From Acholeplasmatales bacterium (GTDB lineage: Bacteria; Bacillota_I; Bacilli_A; Acholeplasmatales; Anaeroplasmataceae), in the NCBI GenBank assembly GCA_017441525.1, contig JAFRXJ010000045.1, forward strand, positions 1-64,000: a DNA stretch of 64,000 nt, written 5' to 3'. Below the pieces are notes generated by a model, which was not told the DNA's origin, searched no databases, and saw only the letters and a list, made by a program, of their open reading frames with translations. The translations under genes and the position numbers were made by a program. The first letter of the stretch is position 1, and each line of letters opens with the position of its first letter. Below are positions 55,562-63,575 of this stretch, piece after piece.

Positions 55562-55604
55562 AATTAGAGTTTATAGACTTGAAGTTTATAAGCTCTTTTT
55601 TATT
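55562..55604 (+). terminator. Terminator after the S24-like gene
   Basis: AGAGTTTATA pairs with TTATAAGCTCT (G-T included), followed by TTTTTTATTT. Confidence 0.75.
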
Positions 55605-55663
55605 TATAAATATTTCAAAGAATTTCCTTTATATATTATTAATATATCAAAAAGTACCATATA

Positions 55664-55714
55664 TATAGGTTATAAAAAAACATTTCGAGTGCTCATCTAG
55701 TTTTTGTTACTAGT
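55664..55714 (+). repeat. Terminus-flanking element, copy A
   Basis: A-tract (TATAAAAAAA), CATTTCGAGTGCTC, then ATCTAGT (55695-55701), 7 nt, ACTAGT (55709-55714). First member of the polar family described under findings. No gene is visible in 55605-56256. Confidence 0.65.
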
Positions 55715-55910
55715 GTTAATATTTTTTCATACTAGTTTGTATTTTTTCAGAAAAATAGATAAAAAATAAAGCAGGAAAAAAATAAGTAAAAAATTAACAT
55801 ATAAATATACAAAGTATATTTAATTTTAATGAAAACACAATAAAAATAAATCATAGAATTTCAATTTTACCCAAAATAAAATGTAATTTTTTGGAATATT
55901 GATCACTCAA

Positions 55911-55974
55911 CACGAGGCACTACACAAGGGGCTGAAAAAATATTTTGAAAGCTATCTAGTTTTTTATACTATAT
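55911..55974 (+). repeat. Terminus-flanking element, copy B
   Basis: CACGAGGC...AAGGGG, GAAAAAATATTTTGAAAGCT, ATCTAGT (55954-55960), 7 nt, ACTATAT (55968-55974). Same order and spacing as copies C and G. Confidence 0.65.
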
Positions 55975-56056
55975 ATCATATTAACAATACAAATGTTATC
56001 TTGTTATTAATACTTTATTATCTATTTTTAATATTTTTAAGTAGTTATTTTGTAAT

Positions 56057-56085
56057 TTGAATAGTTAATGAAAAAATGGTATAAT
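56057..56085 (+). promoter_or_regulatory. Promoter of the nucleoside kinase transcript
   Basis: TTGAAT (56057-56062), 17 nt, TATAAT (56080-56085). It gives a ~165-nt leader that contains element C. Confidence 0.8.
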
Positions 56086-56122
56086 TGATGCATAGATAGA
56101 TCATTTATTTCCAATTTAATAG

Positions 56123-56190
56123 CCTATAGAGAGGATATAAAAAGGGTAAAAAAATAAATTTCAAAACCTATCTAGTTTTAAAAACTAAAT
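56123..56190 (+). repeat. Terminus-flanking element, copy C (in the kinase leader)
   Basis: CCTATAGAGAGG, AAAAAGGG, TAAAAAAATAAATTTCAAAACCT, ATCTAGT (56170-56176), 7 nt, ACTAAAT (56184-56190). Transcribed from the promoter at 56057. Confidence 0.65.
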
Positions 56191-56256
56191 ATTCTTATGT
56201 ATGTATGATAGAAAGAAGTATTGTATACTACATAACTAAAAAACGGAGGAAAAATT

Positions 56257-57906
56257 ATGCTTGTAAAAGTCAATGGAAAAAGCGTAAAAATGGCTCAACC
56301 ACAACGAATTTTAGACATTATCGATAATAAAGATAAACGATATATTGCAGCTAAAATTAACAATCAAATTCATGATTTATCATATATTCCAGACGATAAA
56401 TCAGAGATAGAATTGCTTGATTTAAACGATGTTAGAGGCGTAAAAATATATGTCGCAACATTAAGATTTATTATCTCAATGGCATGTAAAAGATTATGGC
56501 CTAACGCTAGATGCTTATTCAATTATAGTATCTCAAGATCTATTTTCTGTTCTTTATCTCATCTAGGTCATTCATTTACAGCTGAAAATCTAAAAATGTT
56601 AGAGGACGAAATAAACAAAATCATAAAAAAAGATTACCAAATTAATGATAAGATAATTCCTTTTGAGGAATGCAAGAGAATATATAAGATGCAGGGCTTT
56701 AAGGATAAGCTTGAAATACTAAAGTATAGTAAAACTGCCTATGTTCCAATTACTGAGTGTAATGGATATTATGATTACTTATATGATTACTCATTGCCAT
56801 CAACTGGATACATAACTAAGTTTAAACTTAAATTCTATTCTCCAGGCTTTTTAATCTTCTATCCACGTGCTGAATGCAAGGGTGATATACCTGATTTTGA
56901 AGAAGAAAAAGTATTTAGAGATGTATTAAGAGAAGCTAATTATTGGTCAAATATTATCAAGACTGGAACAATCAATCAAATAAACGATAAAGTAAGAGAA
57001 GGAAACGCTCTAGAATTAATTAACATTTGCGAAACAAGACATAACGATCAGATCGCGAAACTAGGCGATAAAATAGCCAAAGAAGTAGAAAGATTAAGAT
57101 TAATCTGTGTCGCAGGTCCATCATCTAGTGGAAAGACTACTTTCACAAATAGATTAAGAATTGAATTATACGCTAGAGGAATAGTCCCATTGATGATATC
57201 AATGGATAATTTCTATTTTGATGATCAATCCAAATATCCTAAGGATGAAAAAGGAAATTATGATTATGAGCATATAGATGCCCTAGATCTAGAATTATTC
57301 GATAGTGTAATCTTTAGATTAATTCAAGGAGAAGCAGTAGAGCTTCCTGAGTTTAATTTCAAAACAAAGAAAAGAACATTTACTAAACCAATCAAGATTG
57401 ATTCTAGACAGCCAATTCTAATTGAAGGTATTCATGGATTAGATACTGCGATATGTCCATCTATCCCTGATGAGAATAAATATAAAATATTTATAGCTCC
57501 ATTAGGACAATATAGAATAGATGATCATACTCCAATTTCATTATCTGATATGAGACTAATCAGAAGAATGGTTAGAGATAGAGAATTTAGAAATACTCCT
57601 TGTGAAACTACACTTGCCACATGGCAATCAGTTAGAGCAGGTGAATTTAGATGGATTTATAAGTATCAAAATTATGCTGATACAGTATTCAATTCAGAGC
57701 TTGCTTATGAGCCTTTGGTACTAGCAAAATATGCTATTCCAGCGCTTAAAGAAATCAAGGAAGATTCACAGTATTATATAACCGCAAAAAGACTATTATT
57801 ATTGCTAGGATGTTATGAATCAATTTCAGATAAATGGGTTCCATGTAATTCAATACTAAGAGAATTCATCGGAGATTCAATATTTTATACCGAGGATAAA
57901 CGTTAA
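56257..57906 (+). CDS. TGS-domain nucleoside (uridine-type) kinase
   Basis: The 549-aa fusion: an N-terminal TGS-like domain (~1-60), a central threonyl-tRNA-synthetase SAD-like region, and a C-terminal uridine-kinase/phosphoribulokinase P-loop domain with AGPSSSGKTTF (~285-295), ISMDNFYFDD, and IEGIHGLD. Such fusions are common in Firmicutes and annotated as nucleoside kinases; the physiological substrate is not well settled. CGGAGGA precedes the ATG. The long leader with a hairpin suggests post-initiation control. Confidence 0.88.
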   Translation: MLVKVNGKSVKMAQPQRILDIIDNKDKRYIAAKINNQIHDLSYIPDDKSEIELLDLNDVRGVKIYVATLRFIISMACKRLWPNARCLFNYSISRSIFCSLSHLGHSFTAENLKMLEDEINKIIKKDYQINDKIIPFEECKRIYKMQGFKDKLEILKYSKTAYVPITECNGYYDYLYDYSLPSTGYITKFKLKFYSPGFLIFYPRAECKGDIPDFEEEKVFRDVLREANYWSNIIKTGTINQINDKVREGNALELINICETRHNDQIAKLGDKIAKEVERLRLICVAGPSSSGKTTFTNRLRIELYARGIVPLMISMDNFYFDDQSKYPKDEKGNYDYEHIDALDLELFDSVIFRLIQGEAVELPEFNFKTKKRTFTKPIKIDSRQPILIEGIHGLDTAICPSIPDENKYKIFIAPLGQYRIDDHTPISLSDMRLIRRMVRDREFRNTPCETTLATWQSVRAGEFRWIYKYQNYADTVFNSELAYEPLVLAKYAIPALKEIKEDSQYYITAKRLLLLLGCYESISDKWVPCNSILREFIGDSIFYTEDKR

Positions 57907-57936
57907 ATACAGGCCGAAATTGCCTGTATTTTTCAT
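57906..57936 (+). terminator. Terminator after the nucleoside kinase
   Basis: ATACAGGC pairs with GCCTGTAT, followed by TTTTC. Confidence 0.78.
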
Positions 57937-58013
57937 TTTCTGGATATATATCCATAAATAGGCCGTTATGAAGTGTAAAACAAAATAATGGAATATTTAG
58001 GAGATTTTTTGAA

Positions 58014-58050
58014 AAACATAGTCAAAATGTTTGAAATGACTATGTTTTTT
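58014..58050 (+). terminator. Strong hairpin upstream of the Fic-fold gene
   Basis: AACATAGTCA pairs perfectly with TGACTATGTT, then TTTTTT. It lies ~40 nt before the ATG at 58088, so it may be an attenuator for that gene as well as a terminator. Confidence 0.75.
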
Positions 58051-58087
58051 TGTTATAATTTTAGTTGAATTTTGGGGTGATTTTTAG

Positions 58088-59161
58088 ATGGAATGTATGA
58101 AGACTGTAGACAATACATTATTTACAAACGAACTTGTAAGTAACCTAACAACTCTATACACATACAAAGGTAAGGATTTCTATTATGAAGAAGTTCTTAA
58201 AAATTTCATGAAAGGCATCATAGCTGATACAGTAGAAAGAGATGTTATTTTTGCATCAAGAATGCTTAAATTAAATGTCACAGATGCAAGATTGAAATTG
58301 ATTATTAGAAAAGATTCCACCCCTAAAACAAAGGACGAAAAAATCGTTTTAAACCTTAAAAATGTCTTCAAGCTTATCCAAGAAATGGGTACTGATTTAA
58401 CCCTAGATTCAAATGAATTTTTACAGCTTGGAATTAGAGTATTTGATGATAAAAAATTCGGTTACACAACATACACTGTAATCGAAAAAGAAGGCTTCCT
58501 AGCAGATGAAAAAAAGGTGTCTAGAAGAGATGAATTTAGTAGTTTAATTAGCCTAATGGTAAAGGCATTTAGACGCAATATTGAGTCAACTCAGGTCATT
58601 ACAAAGTTCTTTACAGACCTCTTAAATCAAGGATTTTTTACAATGAATAACAAGTTTATGTCGATATTAATTTGTTATTGTTTGCTGGTAAGTCAACGTT
58701 TTAACGTTTTCAAATACATAAGTTTCTTTGAGTTATATACAAACAAAATGGAAGATTTTGATATAGCAATAGCAAAGGCAAATTATGGCTATAAAGAGGG
58801 CTATTCTGATACATCTTTGTTAAATAATGAGCTTATAAATTTGATGATTGAAGGCTATAGAAAGGTCGAATCTATGACTCAAGATTCAAGATTTAACAAG
58901 GATATTAAGATCAGTAAAGTTGATGCTGCAGCCTCTGCAATACTATCTTTAGGACAAAATTTTACCAAAGAAGATATCAAAAATTTATGTCCTTACATGT
59001 CGGATTCAACTATCAATAGAGCTCTAAATGACTTAAAAGATAGTGGAAAAATAATCTCAAATGGAACAGGAAGATCAGCCACTTGGACTAAGTTGGTTGC
59101 TAATACAGACCTTTCTAGAAGAGACAAACAAATCAATATTTTTGACATGATAGACGAATAA
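58088..59161 (+). CDS. Degenerate Fic-fold protein with C-terminal winged helix
   Basis: The 357-aa product lacks the HPFxxGNGR motif, but residues ~185-265 follow the segment after it in Fic proteins (FMSILICYCLLVSQRF, YISFFELY, then NNELINLMIEGYRKVE resembling the SIS..l and DLTYFi..l parts). Residues ~275-340 form a winged helix (EDIKNLCPYMSDSTINRALNDLKDSGKI, then NGTGRSATW). It is probably a DNA-binding regulator. It is the last rightward gene before dif. TGGGGTGA lies 7 nt before ATG 58088. Fic homology is inferred from pattern only. Confidence 0.55.
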   Translation: MECMKTVDNTLFTNELVSNLTTLYTYKGKDFYYEEVLKNFMKGIIADTVERDVIFASRMLKLNVTDARLKLIIRKDSTPKTKDEKIVLNLKNVFKLIQEMGTDLTLDSNEFLQLGIRVFDDKKFGYTTYTVIEKEGFLADEKKVSRRDEFSSLISLMVKAFRRNIESTQVITKFFTDLLNQGFFTMNNKFMSILICYCLLVSQRFNVFKYISFFELYTNKMEDFDIAIAKANYGYKEGYSDTSLLNNELINLMIEGYRKVESMTQDSRFNKDIKISKVDAAASAILSLGQNFTKEDIKNLCPYMSDSTINRALNDLKDSGKIISNGTGRSATWTKLVANTDLSRRDKQINIFDMIDE

Positions 59162-59188
59162 GACAACCGAAGAAGTTGTCTTTTTTTT
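59161..59188 (+). terminator. Terminator after the Fic-fold gene
   Basis: AGACAAC pairs with GTTGTCT, followed by TTTTTTT. Confidence 0.88.
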
Positions 59189-59232
59189 GTTCAAAAATCG
59201 CGAACAAAATAAGAATACATTCAAAATACCAG

Positions 59233-59470
59233 AAAATATGAAAAAAATTAAGCGTTTTCAATTTATACATAAATAATGTCATTTTATTATAAAAATGTGA
59301 AATCCTAAAAGAATTGTTTCAAAATATGAAAAATTGTCCAAAATTATGAAAATCTATGAAAACGCTTAACTTTTCACAAACCAAATACAAAAATACACAA
59401 AAGATGTGTTTTCTTATATTAATGACATTATTTATGTAACAATAGTATTAATGACATAAATAGTGTCATT
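59233..59470. repeat. Interleaved inverted repeats near the terminus
   Basis: TTAAGCGTTTTCA (59248-59260) is inverted at 59357-59369 (13 of 13). ACATAAATAATGTCATT (59267-59283) is inverted at 59421-59437 (17 of 17). A third, AATGACA-TAAATAG-TGTCATT, is at 59450-59470. Direct repeats like AAAATATGAAAAA occur at 59233, 59323 and 59340. The two long repeats cross rather than nest. Confidence 0.85.
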
Positions 59471-59590
59471 TTTATTTTATATAAGAGAAATATCTATATT
59501 ATATATAAAAGAATATGATTAATATATGTTTGAAAAATGGGTAAAAAATAGCTAAAAAAGATCGATTTTTTTAAAATATAAAAATTATCA

Positions 59591-59612
59591 GGCCAAAAAA
59601 GCCTTTTTTGTA
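59591..59612 (+). terminator. Isolated terminator-like hairpin
   Basis: AGGC-CAAAAAA-GCCT followed by TTTTTT in the gene-free zone. Confidence 0.5.
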
Positions 59613-59938
59613 CTTATTCGAATTCAAAATAGGCATCCAGAAGAGTAGAAGTAGAAGAAGAACCAGTCTAGATTCCGTCGCCGCTTTAAATCGACTGACA
59701 TGACTCATAAAGTCTCGTTTCAAATCCGGAAGAACAAATACGTCGAAGTGGAGAATTATCCAAAACCAATTTTCTCGATTTTTCAAAAAAATTAGCCTCC
59801 ACTGCTAAACATATTCAAATGGTATTCACTGAGCGTGATTAAATGCCAAAAACGGCCTAAAATGGCCCAATTTAGATAGTCAAATCACTTTTTTCGGGTA
59901 AAAGAAGGTGTTTATTGGCACTTTTCGATTTCTTAATA

Positions 59939-59966
59939 AGTTATCATAATATATATTATGTTAACC
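59939..59966. other. dif: dif site (chromosome dimer resolution)
   Basis: The 28-bp site divides into an 11-bp XerC arm AGTTATCATAA, a 6-bp centre TATATA and an 11-bp XerD arm TTATGTTAACC. The inner CATAA/TTATG pair and the TTATGTTAA arm match E. coli dif, and the right two-thirds match the Firmicutes consensus (AATATATATTATGTWAAC). Gene direction reverses around it, and xerD is encoded 3.6 kb away. Confidence 0.85.
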
Positions 59967-60412
59967 ATTAATATATGGCGTAATCATGCGGTTTTTTAAT
60001 CATTTGTGAATAAGTGGATTATACCACATCTCCTTATATCGCTTAAAAACGGGTCGAAAATACCTATTTTTATATATTTTAAGCATTGAGAACTCGATTG
60101 GTGAATAATTGTCCATCTGAACACGTTTTGTAGTGCTGATTCACACGTTCAAAACACCCCATAATCACCAAAATGGACATGTTCAATTCCAAAAATCGGC
60201 TTTAAACATATTCAAATCGAAAAAAAGAGTGCGTTTTGATAGCGCGGTTTCGATTTTGAGCTCGAAAATGACCACCTACTTTTGACAGATCGGGATAGAT
60301 GTTTCATCATCATTCTCTATTTTCATTGTTTTCAATTATTACATATATAATGTATCTAATAATAATATTATTTATTATATTAATTAACATTTATTCATAT
60401 CTATATGCTATC

Positions 60413-60464
60413 ATCTAGTAACTAAAACTAGATACTAATTGAAATTTTTTCCATTTTTTACCTC
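60413..60464 (-). repeat. Terminus-flanking element, copy D
   Basis: Minus strand: GAGGT, AAAAAATGG, AAAAAATTTCAATTAGT, ATCTAGT (60433-60427), 7 nt, ACTAGAT (60419-60413). Perfect 7-bp arms. Confidence 0.65.
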
Positions 60465-60547
60465 TTCTTTTTTTAGCTTTTTTTACAGCAAACAATCTAT
60501 ATGATTGTCTGAATTTACTCTTTTCTATTTCTAATTTTTATACTTTT

Positions 60548-60620
60548 ATCTAGTTTTCAATACTAGATGCGTTCCGAATTTTTTCTTTCTCCATGCTCGT
60601 ATTCATAGCCCTCTCTATAC
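60548..60620 (-). repeat. Terminus-flanking element, copy E
   Basis: Minus strand: GTATAGAGAGGG, GAGAAAGAAAAAATTCGGAA, CGC, ATCTAGT (60568-60562), 7 nt, ACTAGAT (60554-60548). Upstream TATAGAGAGG matches copy C. Confidence 0.7.
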
Positions 60621-60950
60621 TTCTTGCTTATGTCAAATTGTTTTTATTTTGCTTACACTAACAAGTTGCTACACTATGGAAAAATTCTCTTACAAAAAAT
60701 TAGTCTAAAGAAAATTCGCGACTCTCATTTTGGAGCTCTTCAATTTTTGTGACTATGATAATTTTTCTTTGATTGTTTTTTCTCAAATGACATTTTTTAT
60801 TTTTCAAAAGTCTTCTATTTTTTGTTTTTCATTTTCGAGTTTTCCAAACTGTATGTTCACAATGATTTAGGTTCTAAGAAATTTATCTCTTCTTTTTTTG
60901 ATTCGTTTGATGTCTTATGCTCTCTATAGAGAACAGGTACTAAAAAGACA

Positions 60951-60980
60951 AAAAAATACCCGCAAAACGAGACGGGCATC
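60951..60980 (-). terminator. Minus-strand terminator in the terminus region
   Basis: Minus strand: ATGCCCG pairs with CGGGTAT, using a G-U pair that would be an A-C mismatch on the other strand, then T7. It would end a ~200-nt transcript carrying elements G and F, with no ORF. Confidence 0.75.
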
Positions 60981-61050
60981 TGCCTTCATTTTATGTCTTG
61001 ATTTTTCACAACAAAATGTTGGTTTTATATTTTTGCGTTTTTTATCATTT

Positions 61051-61066
61051 ATCTAGTCTAATGGTG
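61051..61066 (-). repeat. Terminus-flanking element, partial copy F
   Basis: Only the right arm, ACTAGAT, is clear on the minus strand (61057-61051), preceded by CCATTAG. It lies 60 nt downstream of copy G. Confidence 0.4.
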
Positions 61067-61116
61067 TTTACTTCAAGATATTAAATATTCTTGCTTCTTT
61101 ATTTCGTTATTGGTTT

Positions 61117-61171
61117 ATCTAGTTTTATACACTAGATGCGATTTAAAATTTTTTTTCTCTCCCTCTCGTGC
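61117..61171 (-). repeat. Terminus-flanking element, copy G
   Basis: Minus strand: GCACGAGAGGGAGAG, A8, TTTTAAATCGC, ATCTAGT (61137-61131), 7 nt, ACTAGAT (61123-61117). Arms perfect; closest to E downstream and B upstream. Confidence 0.7.
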
Positions 61172-61183
61172 ATTTATGCGCAT

Positions 61184-61216
61184 AATAAAAAGCCCGCCGC
61201 TTAGTAGCAACAGGCT
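61184..61216 (-). terminator. Terminator after the alcohol dehydrogenase gene
   Basis: Minus strand: AGCCTGTTGCT pairs with AGCGGCGGGCT (11 bp with G-U pairs) and is followed by TTTTATT. Confidence 0.8.
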
Positions 61217-61266
61217 AGCTGATTTTTAGTATGATTCTTCTAGAATCTTAAGCGCTAAATCACGAT

Positions 61267-62400
61267 CTACAGTGACGATATCTGGTAGGACTCTCTTGCC
61301 CTAAACATCGCGTTCCACGCAATGTCAGGAAGACTATTTTTATCTACTCCAAGTTCTCTTAAAGTGACAGGCATTCCTAGACTCTTGAAATAAGCTTTAA
61401 GCCTTGAAATTCCCTCTATAATCGCTTTTTCCTCATCTGGTGTATAATCTACGCCTAAAACCTCATATGCAAGCCTTAAGAACCTTTTTGGTGATGCTTT
61501 GTATGAATTCATAGCCCATTGAGGCCACAATGCTGCAAGACCTGCACCATGAGATACACTGTCATACATACCGCTTACTTCATGCTCAATTTGGTGTACG
61601 GCCATAAAATACACTTTACCGCAACCAGTTAATCCGTTATGCGATAAGCTGTTGGCCCACATTAGAGTCGCTCTAGCATCGTAATTTGTAGGATCTGCCA
61701 TAACAACCTTACCAGCGTCATAAACCGCCTTTAAAAGCCCAAGAGCTAGGTTGTCTGTTAATTCTTCATTCTCGTCTCCATTAGAAAAATATCTTTCTAA
61801 TGTATGCATCATTATGTCGACTACACCACAGGCAGTTTGCCATGGGTTGACTGTGTATGTTAATTCTGGATTTAAAATTGAAAACAATGGTCTATTAAAG
61901 TCACTACTGAAGCCTCTCTTTTCAAGTGTTTCGTCATTTGTAATAACACAAGAATTTGACATATCGCTTCCTGCTGCAGAAATTGTTAAAATCGAACCAA
62001 CGGGTAATCTATCCTTTACAATCTCTTCGCCAATTGAAAATTTCCATGGACTAAAGTCCACCTTCGCTCCAGCTGAAATTGATTTCGAAGAATCTAAGAC
62101 AGATCCACCACCTATTGCCAAAATCATTTCAACTTTTTCTTTCTTGGCTAATTCAACTCCCTTTAATACTAAGCTTAGCTTAGGATTGGGCTCAACTCCG
62201 CCAAGTTCAACAAATTCAATTTCTTCATCCTTCAAGCATTTTACAACCTTGTCATATAAGCCGCTCTTCTTTATTGATGACTTTCCGTAATGAAGCATGA
62301 TTTTTTTAAAGCCATACTCCTTTATGATTTTTCCTACCTTCAGTTCCTCTCCCTTACCAAAGTAAACTTTGGTTGGAGTGTAATACATAAAATTTTTCAT
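61267..62400 (-). CDS. Iron-type alcohol dehydrogenase (BDH/YqhD-like), 3' frameshift
   Basis: It is an NAD(P)-dependent group III alcohol/aldehyde reductase. The nucleotide loop is AIGGGSVLDSSK (~95-106); metal ligands are in LSHNGLTGCG, VHQIEHEVSG and DSVSHGAGLA. As read it ends at 61267 with an atypical ARESYQISSL (377 aa). In the -1 frame the sequence continues to TAA at 61226-61228 with GKRVLPDIVTVDRDLALKIL, giving a family-like ~390-aa end, so one base appears missing near 61298-61303. All catalytic residues are upstream. The start overlaps the deoB stop as ATGA. Confidence 0.9.
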   Translation of the reverse strand: MKNFMYYTPTKVYFGKGEELKVGKIIKEYGFKKIMLHYGKSSIKKSGLYDKVVKCLKDEEIEFVELGGVEPNPKLSLVLKGVELAKKEKVEMILAIGGGSVLDSSKSISAGAKVDFSPWKFSIGEEIVKDRLPVGSILTISAAGSDMSNSCVITNDETLEKRGFSSDFNRPLFSILNPELTYTVNPWQTACGVVDIMMHTLERYFSNGDENEELTDNLALGLLKAVYDAGKVVMADPTNYDARATLMWANSLSHNGLTGCGKVYFMAVHQIEHEVSGMYDSVSHGAGLAALWPQWAMNSYKASPKRFLRLAYEVLGVDYTPDEEKAIIEGISRLKAYFKSLGMPVTLRELGVDKNSLPDIAWNAMFRARESYQISSL

Positions 62401-63575
62401 TTAATTTCCTCCAAAAATGATTTACCAATTTTAGGTGCTTCTACATTGAAATTTTCAGCCACTGTAGCGCCTATATCTGCAAAGCTTTTTCTAACCCCCA
62501 GTGAACCACCTTTGGTGGTTTTAGAATGCACTATTAGAGGGACATATTCCCTAGTGTGATCTGTGCCTGTCCAGGTTGGGTCATTTCCGTGGTCGGCAGT
62601 AATGATTATTAGGTCATCAGTTTTAATATATTGTAACATCTCGTTTAGTAAACTATCAAAGTATTCGAAAGCTACTTTATAGCCTCTACTATCTCTTCTA
62701 TGTCCATATAATGAATCAAAGTCTACGAGATTTACAAAGCATAATCCATTAAAATCTTCCTTACACAAATTGATAGTTATATTCATACCATCTTCATTTG
62801 ATTTTGATTTATATGCTTTTGTTATTCCACATCCATTAAATATATCATTTATCTTTCCAACAGATATAACATCATACCCATTATCCTTTAAATGATCCAT
62901 AACAGTCTTTGATGGTGGGTTTAAGGCATAATCATGTCTGTTAGGAGTCCTTACAAAATCTTTTGGTGTCTCACCAACAAAAGGTCTTGCGATAATTCGT
63001 CCTACCTTCCATTTGGGATCTAGACATACCTCTCTTGCAATCTTAGAACATCTATATAACTCATCAAGCCCAAAATATTTTTCATGAGCTGCAATCTGTA
63101 ATACTGAATCAGATGATGTATAAACAATTGGTGTTTTATTCTTAATATGCTCCATTCCAAGTTCTTTTATAATCTCAGTACCTGAGGCAGCATAATTACC
63201 AATTATCTTATGTCCCCATCTCTTTTCTAATTCATCGATAAGCTCCTTAGGAAAGCCTGTATCAGTAAATGTAATAAATGGCTCAATAGTTTTAATACCC
63301 ATTATTTCTAAATGTCCTGTAAGTGTATCCTTACCATTAGACAGTTCATCCATCTTACCATAGTATCCTATTTTAGAATCTATTTTCTTAACTCCCTTAA
63401 TATCTGTTAAATTACCATAACCAAGTGATTCTAATGTAGGTAATGTAATTCCATTTTCATGTTCAGATATATGTTTTATTGTATTTGCTCCATCATCACC
63501 ATATAAATAGCTAAGTGGAGTTGATCCACATCCAACTGAATCACAAACTATAACAAATATTCTTTTAAATCTCAT
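62397..63575 (-). CDS. deoB: Phosphopentomutase
   Basis: It interconverts (deoxy)ribose 1- and 5-phosphate in nucleoside breakdown. The 392-aa alkaline-phosphatase-fold enzyme has the metal site VCDSVGCG at the N-terminus, the phosphorylated Thr in KDTLTGHLEIMG (~85), and IITADHGNDPTWTGTDHTREYVP near 325-345. Start overlaps the xerD stop by one base; stop overlaps adh by 4 nt. xerD-deoB order is known in Bacillus. It pairs functionally with cdd. Confidence 0.96.
   Translation of the reverse strand: MRFKRIFVIVCDSVGCGSTPLSYLYGDDGANTIKHISEHENGITLPTLESLGYGNLTDIKGVKKIDSKIGYYGKMDELSNGKDTLTGHLEIMGIKTIEPFITFTDTGFPKELIDELEKRWGHKIIGNYAASGTEIIKELGMEHIKNKTPIVYTSSDSVLQIAAHEKYFGLDELYRCSKIAREVCLDPKWKVGRIIARPFVGETPKDFVRTPNRHDYALNPPSKTVMDHLKDNGYDVISVGKINDIFNGCGITKAYKSKSNEDGMNITINLCKEDFNGLCFVNLVDFDSLYGHRRDSRGYKVAFEYFDSLLNEMLQYIKTDDLIIITADHGNDPTWTGTDHTREYVPLIVHSKTTKGGSLGVRKSFADIGATVAENFNVEAPKIGKSFLEEIK

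Larger units (their letters stand above)
59189..61183. other. Gene-poor replication terminus region
   Basis: I find no convincing gene on either strand. The stretch 59620-60330 is less AT-rich than the rest and has several CG-containing segments. It holds the interleaved repeats, dif, a 15-bp direct repeat (TAAACATATTCAAAT at 59806-59820 and 60203-60217), and elements D-G. Confidence 0.7.

Noticed and set aside
55605-56256. Search for a large structured RNA (RNase P, tmRNA, 6S, SRP, OLE/ROOL type) in the 650-nt gap
   Set aside because: None of the conserved cores of the classes I know is visible; only elements A-C and a promoter are supported.
59233-59470. Interpreting the A-rich repeats as plasmid iterons with the 58088 gene as a Rep protein
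   Set aside because: The protein does not look like an initiator (no RepA_N or Rep_3 pattern) and the surroundings are chromosomal housekeeping genes.
59571-59786. 71-codon minus-strand ORF in the terminus region with a TTG start and GGAGG upstream
   Set aside because: It is leucine-repeat-like low complexity and its end overlaps a hairpin; no recognisable protein. Left as noncoding, though the ribosome site is curious.
60413-61171. Tiny peptides inside elements D, E and G that stop at the TAG of ATCTAGT or ACTAGAT
   Set aside because: D and E have a possible ribosome site and ATG, but reading frames differ between copies and B and C have stops upstream, so a conserved leader peptide is not supported.
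56123-61171. GAGAGG strings in the elements as FtsK/SpoIIIE orienting sequences
   Set aside because: The resemblance to GAGAAGGG-type motifs is loose, and strand bias cannot be judged from one window. Needs a genome-wide count.
61751-62559. Long plus-strand ORFs opposite adh and deoB
   Set aside because: They are shadows of well-conserved minus-strand enzymes and have no ribosome sites or family features.
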